This document shows positions 22,058-30,379 of a stretch of 64,000 nt of DNA, one piece after another. Both the position numbers and the translations under genes were made by a program. The stretch's first letter is position 1, and each line of letters opens with the position of its first letter. Source of the stretch: Paraburkholderia panacisoli (GTDB lineage Bacteria; Pseudomonadota; Gammaproteobacteria; Burkholderiales; Burkholderiaceae). The DNA is taken from NCBI RefSeq assembly GCF_008369935.1, contig NZ_VTUZ01000005.1, forward strand, positions 186,001-250,000, written 5' to 3'. Below the pieces are notes generated by a model. That model was not told where the DNA came from. It saw nothing but the letters and a program-made list of their open reading frames with translations, and searched no databases.

Positions 22058-23275
22058 ATGACCGACACACACGAGAGCCCGCTGCGCAATTTTTCCGACT
22101 TCATCCGCACGGAGCGAACCCGCTTCACCGAGCAATGGATGAATGCCGTTGCCAGCGATGTCGATCTCGTCGAAGCCGACAAGCTCACTTACCAGCAACT
22201 CGTCGATCATCTGCCGGAACTACTAGACGGTCTTTGCGCGGCGCTCGATAGCGAAGATCTCGAACGTGTCGAAACATCGATCGAGCGCAATGCGAAAAAG
22301 CACGGCAAAGTACGTTGGCGTCAGGGCTACCGCATCGAGGAACTCGTGCGCGAACTCGATCTGTTTCAGCAGGTGCTCGACGATGCGCTCGAAGAATTCG
22401 CCGCGCAAGACAGCAGCTTCACACGCCGTCACGAGAGCCGCGCACGGCGCTTGATCGCCGAAGCGTTCAGCATGGTGTCGTACACGTCGATCAAGGAAGT
22501 GGTGAGTGAACGTGACCGCAAGATCGACGAGTACACCGGCAGACTCGAACGCGCGAACCACGAACTGACCTTGAAGCAACGGCTCGTGAGCGACCTCTAC
22601 GAATCGCGGATGCAGATCACGCGCAGCGTGGCGCACGACCTGCGCAATTTCCTGAATGCGTTTTCGATCGCGCTGCAACTGATCGCACGCGCGCCGTCGA
22701 AAGCGGATACCGCGTTGGCGCTGGCGAACCGGCAAGCCGCCGACATGAAACAGCTCGTCGACGAGATGGTCGAGTACGCGGTCATGCTCGGCGATGGCGC
22801 GCCGCTCGCGCTCGAACAGGTGGACCCGCGCGAGCTTTATGACGAACTCGTCGCGTCCTCGCGTCCGCTGATCGAAGCCAAAGGGCTGAAGTTGCAGGCG
22901 TCGTACGATCCGGCACTGCAGGCGGTCACGTCCAATCGCCTCAAGCTGAAACAGATCGCGGTCAATCTGTTGTCCAACGCGAGCAAGTACACGAAGTCGG
23001 GACAAGTCGAACTTCACTTCGCGATGGCCGGCGCCGGGCACTGGTCGTTACGCGTGTCGGATACCGGCGTGGGGATCGCGGCCGCGGACGCGGACCGGGT
23101 GTTCGACGAATTCGAGCGCGCCGCGGGCGAGGATGTGCCGGGCACGGGTCTCGGTCTCGCGATCGTCAAGGAGCTGTGCCGCTTGTTGAACGGGCAGATC
23201 CATTTCGTGTCCCGCGAGGGTGTGGGAACCACGTTCGAAATCCGCTTTCCCGTGGTGCTCGAAGCGCAGCAATGA
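22058..23275 (+). CDS. Soluble sensor histidine kinase with RsbR-like N-terminal domain
   Basis: The start at 22058 (MTDTHESPLRNF) gives 405 residues without membrane segments. Residues about 10-150 are all-helical and include RWRQGYRIEELVRELDLFQ, resembling the RsbRD N-terminal domain of stressosome-type sensors. A coiled coil (about 150-175) leads to a HisKA domain with His193 in SVAHDLRNFLNAF. The ATPase domain has the N box KQIAVNLLSNASKYT, DTGVGI and GTGLGLAIVKEL. It is divergent from the single-domain receiver. The input signal is unknown. Confidence 0.88.
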   Translation: MTDTHESPLRNFSDFIRTERTRFTEQWMNAVASDVDLVEADKLTYQQLVDHLPELLDGLCAALDSEDLERVETSIERNAKKHGKVRWRQGYRIEELVRELDLFQQVLDDALEEFAAQDSSFTRRHESRARRLIAEAFSMVSYTSIKEVVSERDRKIDEYTGRLERANHELTLKQRLVSDLYESRMQITRSVAHDLRNFLNAFSIALQLIARAPSKADTALALANRQAADMKQLVDEMVEYAVMLGDGAPLALEQVDPRELYDELVASSRPLIEAKGLKLQASYDPALQAVTSNRLKLKQIAVNLLSNASKYTKSGQVELHFAMAGAGHWSLRVSDTGVGIAAADADRVFDEFERAAGEDVPGTGLGLAIVKELCRLLNGQIHFVSREGVGTTFEIRFPVVLEAQQ

Positions 23276-23382
23276 GATCGATGCGGCGGCGATCTTGCGC
23301 CGCATGCGTTCCGTTAAACTGCTCGAAGTCAACGCGCAGCAGACGCTGCTGCCGCATCGAAACAGTTGCCGGAGACGTGTGC

Positions 23383-23871
23383 ATGATCCACATCGAAGCC
23401 GCGCGATTCCCGGAACAGCTTGAAGCGGTCCGGACCATCTTCCGTGAATACGCCGAGAGTCTGGGTATCGATCTCAGCTTTCAGAACTTCGACTCCGAAC
23501 TCGCCGACTTGCCCGGCAAATTCGCCGCGCCGCGAGGCCGCGTGCTGCTCGCTTATGACGATGAAGCCGTCGTCGGCTGCGTGGCCTTGCGGCCTCTCGA
23601 TGAAACGACGTGCGAGATGAAACGCCTTTATGTTCGTCCGCCGGGTCGCGGTTTGCAGATCGGCAAGCAACTGGCGACGCTGATTTGCGCGCTGGCGAGA
23701 GAGTCGGGATATCGGCGTATCCGGCTCGATACCCTGCCGACTATGCACGCGGCGTTGCGGCTTTACGCGTCGCTCGGGTTCGAACCGATTCCGGCTTATG
23801 TGTTCAATCCGATTGCCGGCGCGATATTTCTGGAGTGCGATCTGACGCGTCAGGAAGATCAGTTAGCGTAG
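23383..23871 (+). CDS. GNAT-family N-acetyltransferase
   Basis: The ATG at 23383 gives a 162-residue chain with GNAT order: MKRLYVRPPGRGLQIGKQLATLI is the acetyl-CoA binding motif A (R-x-x-G-x-G/Q variant), preceded by VVGCVALRPL and followed by IRLDTLPTMHAALRLYASLGFEP. The last stretch is close to the YafP/PhnO-like small-molecule group. It lies 107 bases after the kinase and may be read from the same transcript. The substrate is not predictable. Confidence 0.88.
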   Translation: MIHIEAARFPEQLEAVRTIFREYAESLGIDLSFQNFDSELADLPGKFAAPRGRVLLAYDDEAVVGCVALRPLDETTCEMKRLYVRPPGRGLQIGKQLATLICALARESGYRRIRLDTLPTMHAALRLYASLGFEPIPAYVFNPIAGAIFLECDLTRQEDQLA

Positions 23872-23908
23872 GCACGTGGCGCTTCGTGCTGGTGAACGCC
23901 CGGCCCAT

Positions 23909-24292
23909 TTACCGTGATGCCTGCCCGCTTCGGCTGATCGGCAGGCATTCGTTCATTGCGCCGCGCGTATCGCTCAGTCCGCGCACGACCACCTCGGATG
24001 ATTTGCCGTCACGCCTCGCCAGTTCAGCGAGATCGAGCAATGCAGCATAACGGGCCGAACAGCCTTGCGATGCCTCGGGCTCGCGATCCGCGTGAAGCCC
24101 GGGCACGTGAGTGAAGAATCCGCTCATCGCCGCAGTCGCACTCAACGCAACGATGAGCGCCGCCAGAGCACCTGCTTTATAAACAACGCGCAGTGGCGCC
24201 ACCGCGCAACGCGAGCGGCGCGCCGCGTCGCTCGCATTGCTGCCCTGCGTTTCGAACACCGCTCGACGGACTCGCATGGCCGCGCCCATCAT
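23909..24292 (-). CDS. Membrane-anchored small protein coupled to the repeat protein
   Basis: The ATG at 24292 overlaps the stop of the upstream repeat-protein gene (ATGA), which marks it as translationally coupled. The 127-residue product has a basic N-terminus, one hydrophobic segment (VVYKAGALAALIVALSATAAMSGFF) and a C-terminal domain with two Cys residues (GCSARYAALLDLAEL and NECLPIS). The layout suggests a periplasmic domain anchored by a signal-anchor. No known family is recognised; a partnership with the repeat protein is inferred. Confidence 0.65.
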   Translation of the reverse strand: MMGAAMRVRRAVFETQGSNASDAARRSRCAVAPLRVVYKAGALAALIVALSATAAMSGFFTHVPGLHADREPEASQGCSARYAALLDLAELARRDGKSSEVVVRGLSDTRGAMNECLPISRSGQASR

Positions 24293-25371
24293 GCCCAGTG
24301 CGCCGGTACCCAGACACGCCCGACCCAGTGGCCTGGGACCCACACGACCGCGCGCGGCGCCGGCGCGACATACACGGCACGCGGGGCGACATACACAGCC
24401 CGCGGTGCGGGCGGCGGTGCATAGACTACCGGCGGCGTGACCACGACCGGCTTCGGCGCAACATAGGCGACCGGCGGCGCTACCACGACCGGCGGCGGAA
24501 CGTAGGCGACCGGCGGCGTCACCACAACCGGCGGCGGAACATAAGCAACCGGCGGCGTCACCACAACCGGCGGCGGCGGAACATAAGCAACCGGCGGCGG
24601 CACCACCACCACCGGCTTCGGCGCCACGACAACCGTCGTACCACCGGTCGCGACGACACCGCTCGTCACCACCGTCCCGCTCGTCGTCACCGTGTTGCTG
24701 TGCGTGCCGGTCACGCTGGCCGAAGTCGTGACGACGCCCGGCGCGACTCGCGTAGCCGTGCCGGCGTGATAGACGCTCCCGCCATCCGGGCCCGTCACCG
24801 TGCCCGAGCGTGCGCAGGTCGAGCCGGCGCAACTGGTCGATGCGGAATGATCGACCGTGTTGCCGTTCGAGCCCGTGATCGACCCCGACGACGAATACTG
24901 GCCCGGCGCGGTCTTCGTCACATTGCCGGAGGTGGTGGCCGTCTTGCCGTCCGGCCCGGTCAGCGTGCCGGTGTGCGAGCAGGTGCCGCCGGCGCAGCTG
25001 GTATCGCCCGCGTGCTGCACGGAGTTGCCGTAGCGGCCGGTCGCGGTGCCCGAATTCGAGAACTGGCCCGGCGCATTGCGCGTCACCGTGCCGGTGTTGC
25101 TCGCAAAGCCGCCATACGGGCCGGCGACGCCGCCCGCATGCGAGCAGCTGCCGCCGCCGCATGAGCCGTAACGCGCGCCGTTGTACGTGCCGTGCGACGT
25201 GTACGCCGTGCCATGCTGCGACCACGCGAACGCCGAGGCGCTGCCGAGCGCGAACACGGCGACGGTTGCACTGAGAACGAGCTTGCGCAGCGCGCCGCGC
25301 GTCGATGAAAGTGATGCCGATGACGCAACACAGGCGGCGTTGGCCGGGGCGATGAACGAATGATTTTTCAC
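24289..25371 (-). CDS. Exported Gly/Ser- and Pro/Val-repeat protein
   Basis: A GTG at 25371 after AAGGACATACC is the likely start (a further in-frame ATG at 25407 is possible). The signal peptide is KLVLSATVAVFALGSASAFA. The mature chain has about five Gly/Ser/Thr-rich units with a CAGGTC-type Cys pair and APGQ turns, then a region of PPVAYVPPPVVVT repeats, and a terminal module with WVPGHWVGRVWVPAHW, resembling Trp-rich repeats of exported Burkholderia proteins. It is probably surface or periplasmic. The next gene overlaps by four bases. Confidence 0.75.
   Translation of the reverse strand: MKNHSFIAPANAACVASSASLSSTRGALRKLVLSATVAVFALGSASAFAWSQHGTAYTSHGTYNGARYGSCGGGSCSHAGGVAGPYGGFASNTGTVTRNAPGQFSNSGTATGRYGNSVQHAGDTSCAGGTCSHTGTLTGPDGKTATTSGNVTKTAPGQYSSSGSITGSNGNTVDHSASTSCAGSTCARSGTVTGPDGGSVYHAGTATRVAPGVVTTSASVTGTHSNTVTTSGTVVTSGVVATGGTTVVVAPKPVVVVPPPVAYVPPPPVVVTPPVAYVPPPVVVTPPVAYVPPPVVVAPPVAYVAPKPVVVTPPVVYAPPPAPRAVYVAPRAVYVAPAPRAVVWVPGHWVGRVWVPAHWA
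24430..24625 (-). repeat. Tandem repeats coding for the Pro/Val region
   Basis: About five degenerate 36-42-bp units, each containing accggcggc and a gtcaccacaaccggcgg or similar block, encode the PPVAYVPPPVVVT repeats. Near-identity of neighbouring units suggests recent slippage, so copy number may vary among strains. Confidence 0.7.
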
Positions 25372-25462
25372 GGTATGTCCTTGCTGGGTTCGGGCCACTC
25401 GTGTCACTGCTGCGTGGCGACAGACGGACTATAGAAGGACGTGCCGGTTAAATCAGCAACGA

Positions 25463-25543
25463 AGATATGTCACCTTGTTTCATCCCGGCAGAGGTCCGCT
25501 GGACAAGGGTTTGCGGGCAATTTGCGGCGGCCGTGACATATCT
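25463..25543. promoter_or_regulatory. Spaced 11-bp inverted repeat in an intergenic region
   Basis: AGATATGTCAC (25463-25473) is matched perfectly by GTGACATATCT (25533-25543), centre to centre 70 bases, close to a whole number of helical turns. It lies upstream of the repeat-protein gene, and could be a pair of operator half-sites or the ends of a small remnant. Confidence 0.45.
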
Positions 25544-25646
25544 CGACATAGATTGTTGCGGGCCGGAAAGGTGCCCCGCACTCGACGCCTTACGTGCTCC
25601 GCGCTGGCCGCATGCGCATGCAAACGCGGGCGCGGGCGCGAGTTGT

Positions 25647-26018
25647 TCAGAACGGTCCGCGGCTCGCAAGGTGCGCGTATTCGGTCCTCAGCGCGGCGAT
25701 GCGTCGCCGGTACGCGGCGCGCAGGCACGACTCGTCGCGGCCGCAGGCTTGCCGCGACTTCAGCCATGCCTGCTGTTCGTCCTGCATGTCGCCACGCGTG
25801 CCCATCGCGACCAGGCCCGTTAGCATCTGAAAGCGCACGGCCATCTCGACATCCATCTCGCTCAGTTGCCGGGATGCGCAGATCGTTCTTTCGTCCGGCA
25901 AGCGCGCGCGGGTGCAATCGAAACTGGCGGAGAACGCCGACCCCGCACTGAACGTGATCGTCATCCACAGCACAAATTGCCAGCGTCGGTTGATCCTGTG
26001 ATTGCGGTGTCTGCTCAT
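25647..26018 (-). CDS. Exported DUF1311/LprI-type protein
   Basis: The 123-residue product has a basic N-terminus and hydrophobic segment (WQFVLWMTITFSAGSAFSA), a signal peptide. The mature domain follows the lysozyme-inhibitor LprI-like N-terminal pattern: SFDCTRARLPDERTICASRQLSEMD, then QQAWLKSRQACGRDESCLRAAYRRRIAAL, with four conserved Cys residues that should form two disulfides. Members are periplasmic and mostly uncharacterised; some inhibit lysozyme. It stands alone between two unrelated genes. Confidence 0.8.
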   Translation of the reverse strand: MSRHRNHRINRRWQFVLWMTITFSAGSAFSASFDCTRARLPDERTICASRQLSEMDVEMAVRFQMLTGLVAMGTRGDMQDEQQAWLKSRQACGRDESCLRAAYRRRIAALRTEYAHLASRGPF

Positions 26019-26394
26019 CGTCGCTCCCTGTTCGCTGCGCGTCGCCGTGAATCTGCCCGCATGGACGCTCGCTCGTCAAGCAGCGCCATGCACGCTCATG
26101 CAAAGCCGGGGCATTGCATAGCACCCTCGCCGCTCACGTTATCGCATGCACGCATGCCACATTTTGATTGACAAGCCATGCGGCAAAACGGCACACTCGA
26201 TTCCATGTTGACGCACACCTCCATCGCCATTGCGAAAAATCACCCGATGCGAGCCACTATCGGCTGGCCATTGGGAGCATGTGCGCGTTAGCAGTCTGAA
26301 TCTGCGAAACAAGACCCCAAGGCCCCGCCGGTAACGGAAGGGGCCTTTTGTTTTGTGGGCGCCTCCGTCCGCCGGCTCGATAACGGAGAGCAAG
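26019..26394. other. Intergenic region with leader hairpin before the DUF2917 gene
   Basis: No gene is supported in these 376 bases. The only clear element is the terminator-like hairpin at 26319-26354 described separately. The first 140 bases hold the upstream region of the leftward LprI-type gene. Confidence 0.5.
26319..26354 (+). terminator. Terminator or attenuator ahead of the DUF2917 gene
   Basis: Arms AAGGCCCC and GGGGCCTT enclose CCG-GTAA-CGG and are followed by TTGTTTT. No gene on the plus strand ends before it, so it either ends a small unannotated RNA (from about 26170) or attenuates transcription into the DUF2917 gene 40 bases later. Confidence 0.7.
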
Positions 26395-26775
26395 ATGGAT
26401 CAGGCAAGCCCGCAATGCATGGATGACGACTCAAGTCAGGCTCAGTATCAGCAGGACGAGTGTCTGCCGAAAGTAGTGCTGCATTTCCCCGTGATGTCAG
26501 GCGCAACGCTAACCTGGCGTGTCGAAGCCGACAGCACGCTCGCGGTACAGGGCGCGCGCGTCTGGCTCACACGCGTCAGTTCGCCTTACGATCACTGGCT
26601 CGCGCCGGGCGCGGAGTTCCGGCTGCAACGCGGCGAGCGCGTATGGATCAGCACCGACGGCGAACAGGGCGCGCGCGTGTCGTTGAGCAGCGCGCTGCCC
26701 GCGCGACGCGGGATGATCGGACGCTGGCTGGGATGGCTCGCATGGTCGAGTATCGGAGCGCCCGTGACGCGTTAG
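26395..26775 (+). CDS. DUF2917 domain protein
   Basis: The ATG at 26395 gives 126 residues. The DUF2917 pattern is visible: LTWRVEADSTLAVQGARVWLTRV, then SPYDHWLAPGAEFRLQRGERVWIS. This is a small cupin-like beta barrel of unknown function that is widespread in Burkholderiaceae. The C-terminus (RRGMIGRWLGWLAWSSI) is amphipathic. A terminator-like hairpin precedes it and a clear terminator follows. Confidence 0.8.
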   Translation: MDQASPQCMDDDSSQAQYQQDECLPKVVLHFPVMSGATLTWRVEADSTLAVQGARVWLTRVSSPYDHWLAPGAEFRLQRGERVWISTDGEQGARVSLSSALPARRGMIGRWLGWLAWSSIGAPVTR

Positions 26776-26834
26776 CGCAGCGCGTGATCGTGCGTCGGCC
26801 GATCGTTCGTTGCAGGCATCGGAAACGAGAGCCG

Positions 26835-26856
26835 GCACCCCTGCGATCAGGGGTGC
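26835..26856 (+). terminator. Terminator between DUF2917 and the next convergent gene
   Basis: Arms GCACCCCTG and CAGGGGTGC enclose CGAT; only TT follows, so efficiency on the plus strand may be modest. Confidence 0.6.
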
Positions 26857-26892
26857 TTCCGCATTCTGAATTCTGGACTCCGATCGACTCGC

Positions 26893-27471
26893 TCACTGCC
26901 CCGCAGGCGTGATCTGCACCGCCGCTGCCGACACGAACACCGCATGAATCGTATCGCCCACCTTGATGTCCTTCAGATCGACATCAGGACCGGCTTCGAG
27001 TGTTTGCGTCTGATAAGCACCGCGCAACGTGACGAGCCGCTTCTTGTGATCGATCTTCTCCACGGTGGCGAGCACTTCGGTCTGGCGCGTCGACTCGAAA
27101 CCGCTCGAGGCGGGCGTATACACCTCCTTGTCGACACGCTTGCGAATCCCCTTGTCCGCGCCGCTCACCTTCTCGGCTTTCGTGAGCAGCGCGTTCTTGT
27201 AGAGCACGTCGACCCGGTCGCCCACTTTCAGCTGATCGAACCCGTCGACCTGCTGCCCCACCAGCACGACCACTGTGTTGCCGCCCGCCCCCTTCAGCGT
27301 GAGCGCGCGAGTGCCGGCATCGACCCCGGTGATCTCTGCCTTCATGTGCACCGACTGCACTGCGCTGAGCACGCCCTGCGCGGTACTCGCCATCTCGCCT
27401 TGCGCCCACCCCGGCTGAGCTGCGGCAAGCGCCGCGACCATCACCAGTGCATGCATCGTCGCTGCCTTCAT
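26893..27471 (-). CDS. Periplasmic protein of unknown function
   Basis: The start at 27471 gives 192 residues with signal peptide MKAATMHALVMVAALAAAQPGWAQ. Two similar strand-rich segments follow: AEITGVDAGTRALTLKG with VGDRVDVLY, and ATVEKIDHKKRLVTLRG with VGDTIHAVF, so the mature chain appears to be an internal duplication of a small beta-barrel (DUF5666/OB-like) domain. Function is unknown. Its promoter region also holds the terminator of the upstream pcaF gene. Confidence 0.75.
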   Translation of the reverse strand: MKAATMHALVMVAALAAAQPGWAQGEMASTAQGVLSAVQSVHMKAEITGVDAGTRALTLKGAGGNTVVVLVGQQVDGFDQLKVGDRVDVLYKNALLTKAEKVSGADKGIRKRVDKEVYTPASSGFESTRQTEVLATVEKIDHKKRLVTLRGAYQTQTLEAGPDVDLKDIKVGDTIHAVFVSAAAVQITPAGQ

Positions 27472-27627
27472 TTGCGCTCTCCTTGAGAAAGTGTTCAACG
27501 CCAGCCATGCTGGCCTCGACAGGACAACCTTCTTCAAACGTATCGCGCGAACGATTCTACGCGGCCGATGGCACGCAGCGAGTCCACCCCGGCGACCCCT
27601 ACGCGGCAACCATGCGGCACCAAACGA

Positions 27628-27659
27628 AACAGCCCCATCGCACGAGCGATGGGGCTGTT
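27628..27659 (-). terminator. Terminator of pcaF
   Basis: Arms AACAGCCCCATCGC and GCGATGGGGCTGTT (14 pairs) enclose four bases; on the minus strand TTTCGTTT follows. It lies 53 bases beyond the pcaF stop. Confidence 0.85.
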
Positions 27660-27711
27660 CAAGAGGCGTGGCAAAACAGAAGCGCCGGCGACGGCGCCTC
27701 ACGCTAAATCA

Positions 27712-28914
27712 TCACACGCGCTCGATGGCGATCGCGATGCCCTGGCCGACGCCGATACACATCGTGCACAGCGCAAAACGGCCTTGCGTGCGATGCAGTT
27801 GATACATCGCGGTCGTCACGAGACGCGCACCGCTCATACCGAGCGGATGGCCCAGTGCGATCGCGCCGCCGTTCGGATTCACGCGAGCGTCGTCGTCGGC
27901 GACGCCGAGTGCGCGCAGCACCGCGATACCTTGCGAAGCGAACGCCTCGTTCAGCTCGATCACGTCGAACTGGTCGATGGTCATGTTCAGGCGCGCCAGC
28001 AGCTTTTGCGTGGCGGGCGCCGGGCCGATGCCCATCACGCGCGGCGCGACGCCGGCCGTGGCGATGCCCAGCACGCGAGCGCGCGGCGTGAGGCCGAAGC
28101 GCTTCGCGGCGTCTTCATTAGCGAGCAGCAGAGCCGCCGCGCCGTCGTTCACGCCCGACGCGTTGCCCGCCGTCACCGTGCCGTCCGGACGCACCACGCC
28201 CTTGAGCTTGGCGAGCGTTTCAAGGCTGGTCTCACGCGGATGCTCGTCTTGCGACACCGTGATCGGATCGCCCTTCTTCTGCGCGATCGTCACGCCGACG
28301 ATTTCCTGCGCCAGCGTGCCGTCGCGTTGCGCGCGAGCGGCCTTCTGCTGGCTGCGCAGCGCGAACGCGTCCTGGTCGGCGCGGCTGATGTTGTAGTCGG
28401 TCGCGACGTTTTCGCCGGTCTCGGGCATCGAGTCGACGCCGTACATCTTTTTCATCAGCGGGTTGACGAAGCGCCAGCCGATTGTCGTGTCGTGAATGTC
28501 GGCCTGGCGCGAAAACGCGCTGGTCGCCTTGCCCATCACGAACGGCGCGCGGCTCATGCTTTCGACGCCGCCCGCCACCATCAGCGCGGCCTCGCCCGAC
28601 TTGATGGCGCGCGCGGCGATGCCGACCGCGTCCATGCCCGAGCCGCACAGGCGGTTCACTGTCGAGCCCGGCACGCCTTGCGGCAGGCCCGCCAGCAGCA
28701 GCGACATGCGCGCGACGTTGCGGTTGTCCTCACCGGCCTGGTTCGCGCAGCCATAGATCACGTCGTCGATCGCGTCCCAGTCGACGCTCTTGTTGCGCTC
28801 CATCAGCGCCTTGAGCGGCACCGCGCCCAGATCGTCGGCGCGCACCGACGACAGCGAACCCGCATAGCGGCCAATGGGGGTGCGAATCGCGTCGCACAGG
28901 AATGCTTCGGTCAT
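27712..28914 (-). CDS. pcaF: 3-oxoadipyl-CoA thiolase
   Basis: The enzyme splits 3-oxoadipyl-CoA to succinyl-CoA and acetyl-CoA, the last step of the beta-ketoadipate pathway. Residues include the active-site Cys in NRLCGSGMDAVG (near 90), ELNEAFA, NPNGGAIALGHPLGMSGAR with the catalytic His, and CTMCIGVGQG with the second Cys. The N-terminal AFLCDAIRTPIGRYAGSLSSVRADDL is characteristic of the PcaF/PaaJ branch rather than general thiolases. Length of 400 residues is exact for the family. It is monocistronic here, with its own terminator; a PcaR-type regulator is 8 kb away. Confidence 0.9.
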   Translation of the reverse strand: MTEAFLCDAIRTPIGRYAGSLSSVRADDLGAVPLKALMERNKSVDWDAIDDVIYGCANQAGEDNRNVARMSLLLAGLPQGVPGSTVNRLCGSGMDAVGIAARAIKSGEAALMVAGGVESMSRAPFVMGKATSAFSRQADIHDTTIGWRFVNPLMKKMYGVDSMPETGENVATDYNISRADQDAFALRSQQKAARAQRDGTLAQEIVGVTIAQKKGDPITVSQDEHPRETSLETLAKLKGVVRPDGTVTAGNASGVNDGAAALLLANEDAAKRFGLTPRARVLGIATAGVAPRVMGIGPAPATQKLLARLNMTIDQFDVIELNEAFASQGIAVLRALGVADDDARVNPNGGAIALGHPLGMSGARLVTTAMYQLHRTQGRFALCTMCIGVGQGIAIAIERV

Positions 28915-29373
28915 GTGATGTCTCCAGTTGATGTGCTGCGTGCGCTGCGCCGTAACCGGCTCGCCGCTCTGACACTGGCGCGGGGCGGGATGCGCAAAAG
29001 CATCGGCCCGGTGGGCAAGAGGATAGCGACGGCACGGCAGCCGTCACGTCAGGGCAGCTTAGCGCAGGATCGGGAACGACGACCTCGAAATCGTCATTTG
29101 TTCTACATACGAACATACGGTCATATATCGAACAACCAGACTCGATGATAGGCGCGTGCGCGAAACCATGTCAAGCGCAGCCAGGCCCGCACCAGGGAAT
29201 ACGTGCAGGCCGTCGGGGTGGTGCAAAGCGTCGGACGAATCGCAAGCCCGCTGCGACGAGCGGGCGGCCCGGGGGGGCGGACGGTGTGAGAGCCGCCGCG
29301 CCGAGGTGCCAACGTGCCGGGCCGCTGGCCGGCCGTCGCCGGGACACCGGCACCAGCGTTGAGCGGAAGCGCA
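28915..29373. other. Intergenic region upstream of pcaF
   Basis: No gene is supported. Three half-sites (GTTC at 29100-29103, GAAC at 29111-29114 and GAAC at 29130-29133) lie in an AT-rich patch about 185-220 bases before pcaF; this resembles the repeated 10-bp boxes of PcaR/PcaU regulators. From 29145 to 29373 nothing is recognised. Confidence 0.45.
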
Positions 29374-30354
29374 TCAGCGAATCTCGATCCCCTCATCCGC
29401 GATATAGGCGCGGATCACATCCGCGAAACTCCGCTCGCCGCTCAGGCCCAGCTTTTCGGCGCGCGACGTGTCCCACCGCCCCGGCCAGCTGCCGACGATC
29501 TTCTCCACGCGCGCATCCGGCTCGCGCACGATCCGGTTCGCGACTTCGTCCCCGGCGACCTCGCGCAGCGCGGCGATCATCTCGTCGACGCTCACCGAAA
29601 TCCCCGGCAGGTTCACCACGCGCTGGTTGCCGAGCGCAGCCGCGTCGAGTTCGAGTCCGGCGATCAGGCTCTCGATCGCCTTGCGCGGCGACAGCAGCCA
29701 CAAGCGCGTCGAGCCCGCCACCGGACATACTGCCGTTTCACCGTTTAGCGGCTCGCGGATGATGCCGCTCGCGAACGACGATGCCGCCGCATTCGGCCGC
29801 CCCGGCCGCACGCTGATGGTCGGCAGGCGTACCACGCGGCCGTCGACGAAACCGCGCCGCGCGTAGTCGTTGAGCAGCAACTCCGCAATCGCCTTCTGCG
29901 CGCCATACGACGACTGCGGATTCAACGCGGTGTCGTTCTGCACGACCTCGGGCAGCTCGCCGCCGTAGACCGCAACCGAACTCGTGAACAGCACGCGCGG
30001 CCGATGCCCGCGCTGCCGGCACACGTCCAGCAAGAGACGCGACGCATCCAGATTGATGCGCATGCCGAGATCGAAATCCGCTTCAGCCTGGCCGCTGACG
30101 ATCGCCGCCAGATGGAAGATCGCAGCGGTCTGGTCGTCGATCGCGCGTTCCAGCACGCTGCGCTCGGCGATGTCGCCTACCTCCGTGCGCACGCGGCTGT
30201 CGCCGAAGTCGCCGGCGCGCACCACGTCGAGCAGCACCAGTTCGGTAATCGCTTGCGGCGCGCCTTGCGGGTCCTTCAGGGAACCGCGCGCGAGCAGTTC
30301 ACGTGCGAGGCGCTGGCCGAGAAATCCCGCGCCACCGGTAATCAGTACTTTCAT
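29374..30354 (-). CDS. denD: D-erythronate dehydrogenase
   Basis: A short-chain NAD-dependent dehydrogenase of the extended (epimerase-like) group. It has the Rossmann motif TGGAGFLG at 7-14, AAIFHLAAIVSG, SSVAVYG and the catalytic YGAQK (Tyr/Lys). The 326-residue size and its place at the end of an otn operon match DenD, which oxidises D-erythronate to 2-oxo-tetronate that OtnI then takes over. It begins 25 bases after the otnI stop. Confidence 0.85.
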   Translation of the reverse strand: MKVLITGGAGFLGQRLARELLARGSLKDPQGAPQAITELVLLDVVRAGDFGDSRVRTEVGDIAERSVLERAIDDQTAAIFHLAAIVSGQAEADFDLGMRINLDASRLLLDVCRQRGHRPRVLFTSSVAVYGGELPEVVQNDTALNPQSSYGAQKAIAELLLNDYARRGFVDGRVVRLPTISVRPGRPNAAASSFASGIIREPLNGETAVCPVAGSTRLWLLSPRKAIESLIAGLELDAAALGNQRVVNLPGISVSVDEMIAALREVAGDEVANRIVREPDARVEKIVGSWPGRWDTSRAEKLGLSGERSFADVIRAYIADEGIEIR

Positions 30355-30379
30355 GTCGGGTGTCCGTCGTAGTGAGTGG

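Noticed and set aside
24430..24625. CRISPR-like tandem repeats
   Set aside because: Units are contiguous, in frame and encode PPVAYVPPPVVVT peptides; there are no unique spacers.
29145..29373. Small gene in the region upstream of denD's 3' end
   Set aside because: Open frames there are Arg/Pro/Gly rich in all phases and have no ribosome-binding site or family pattern.
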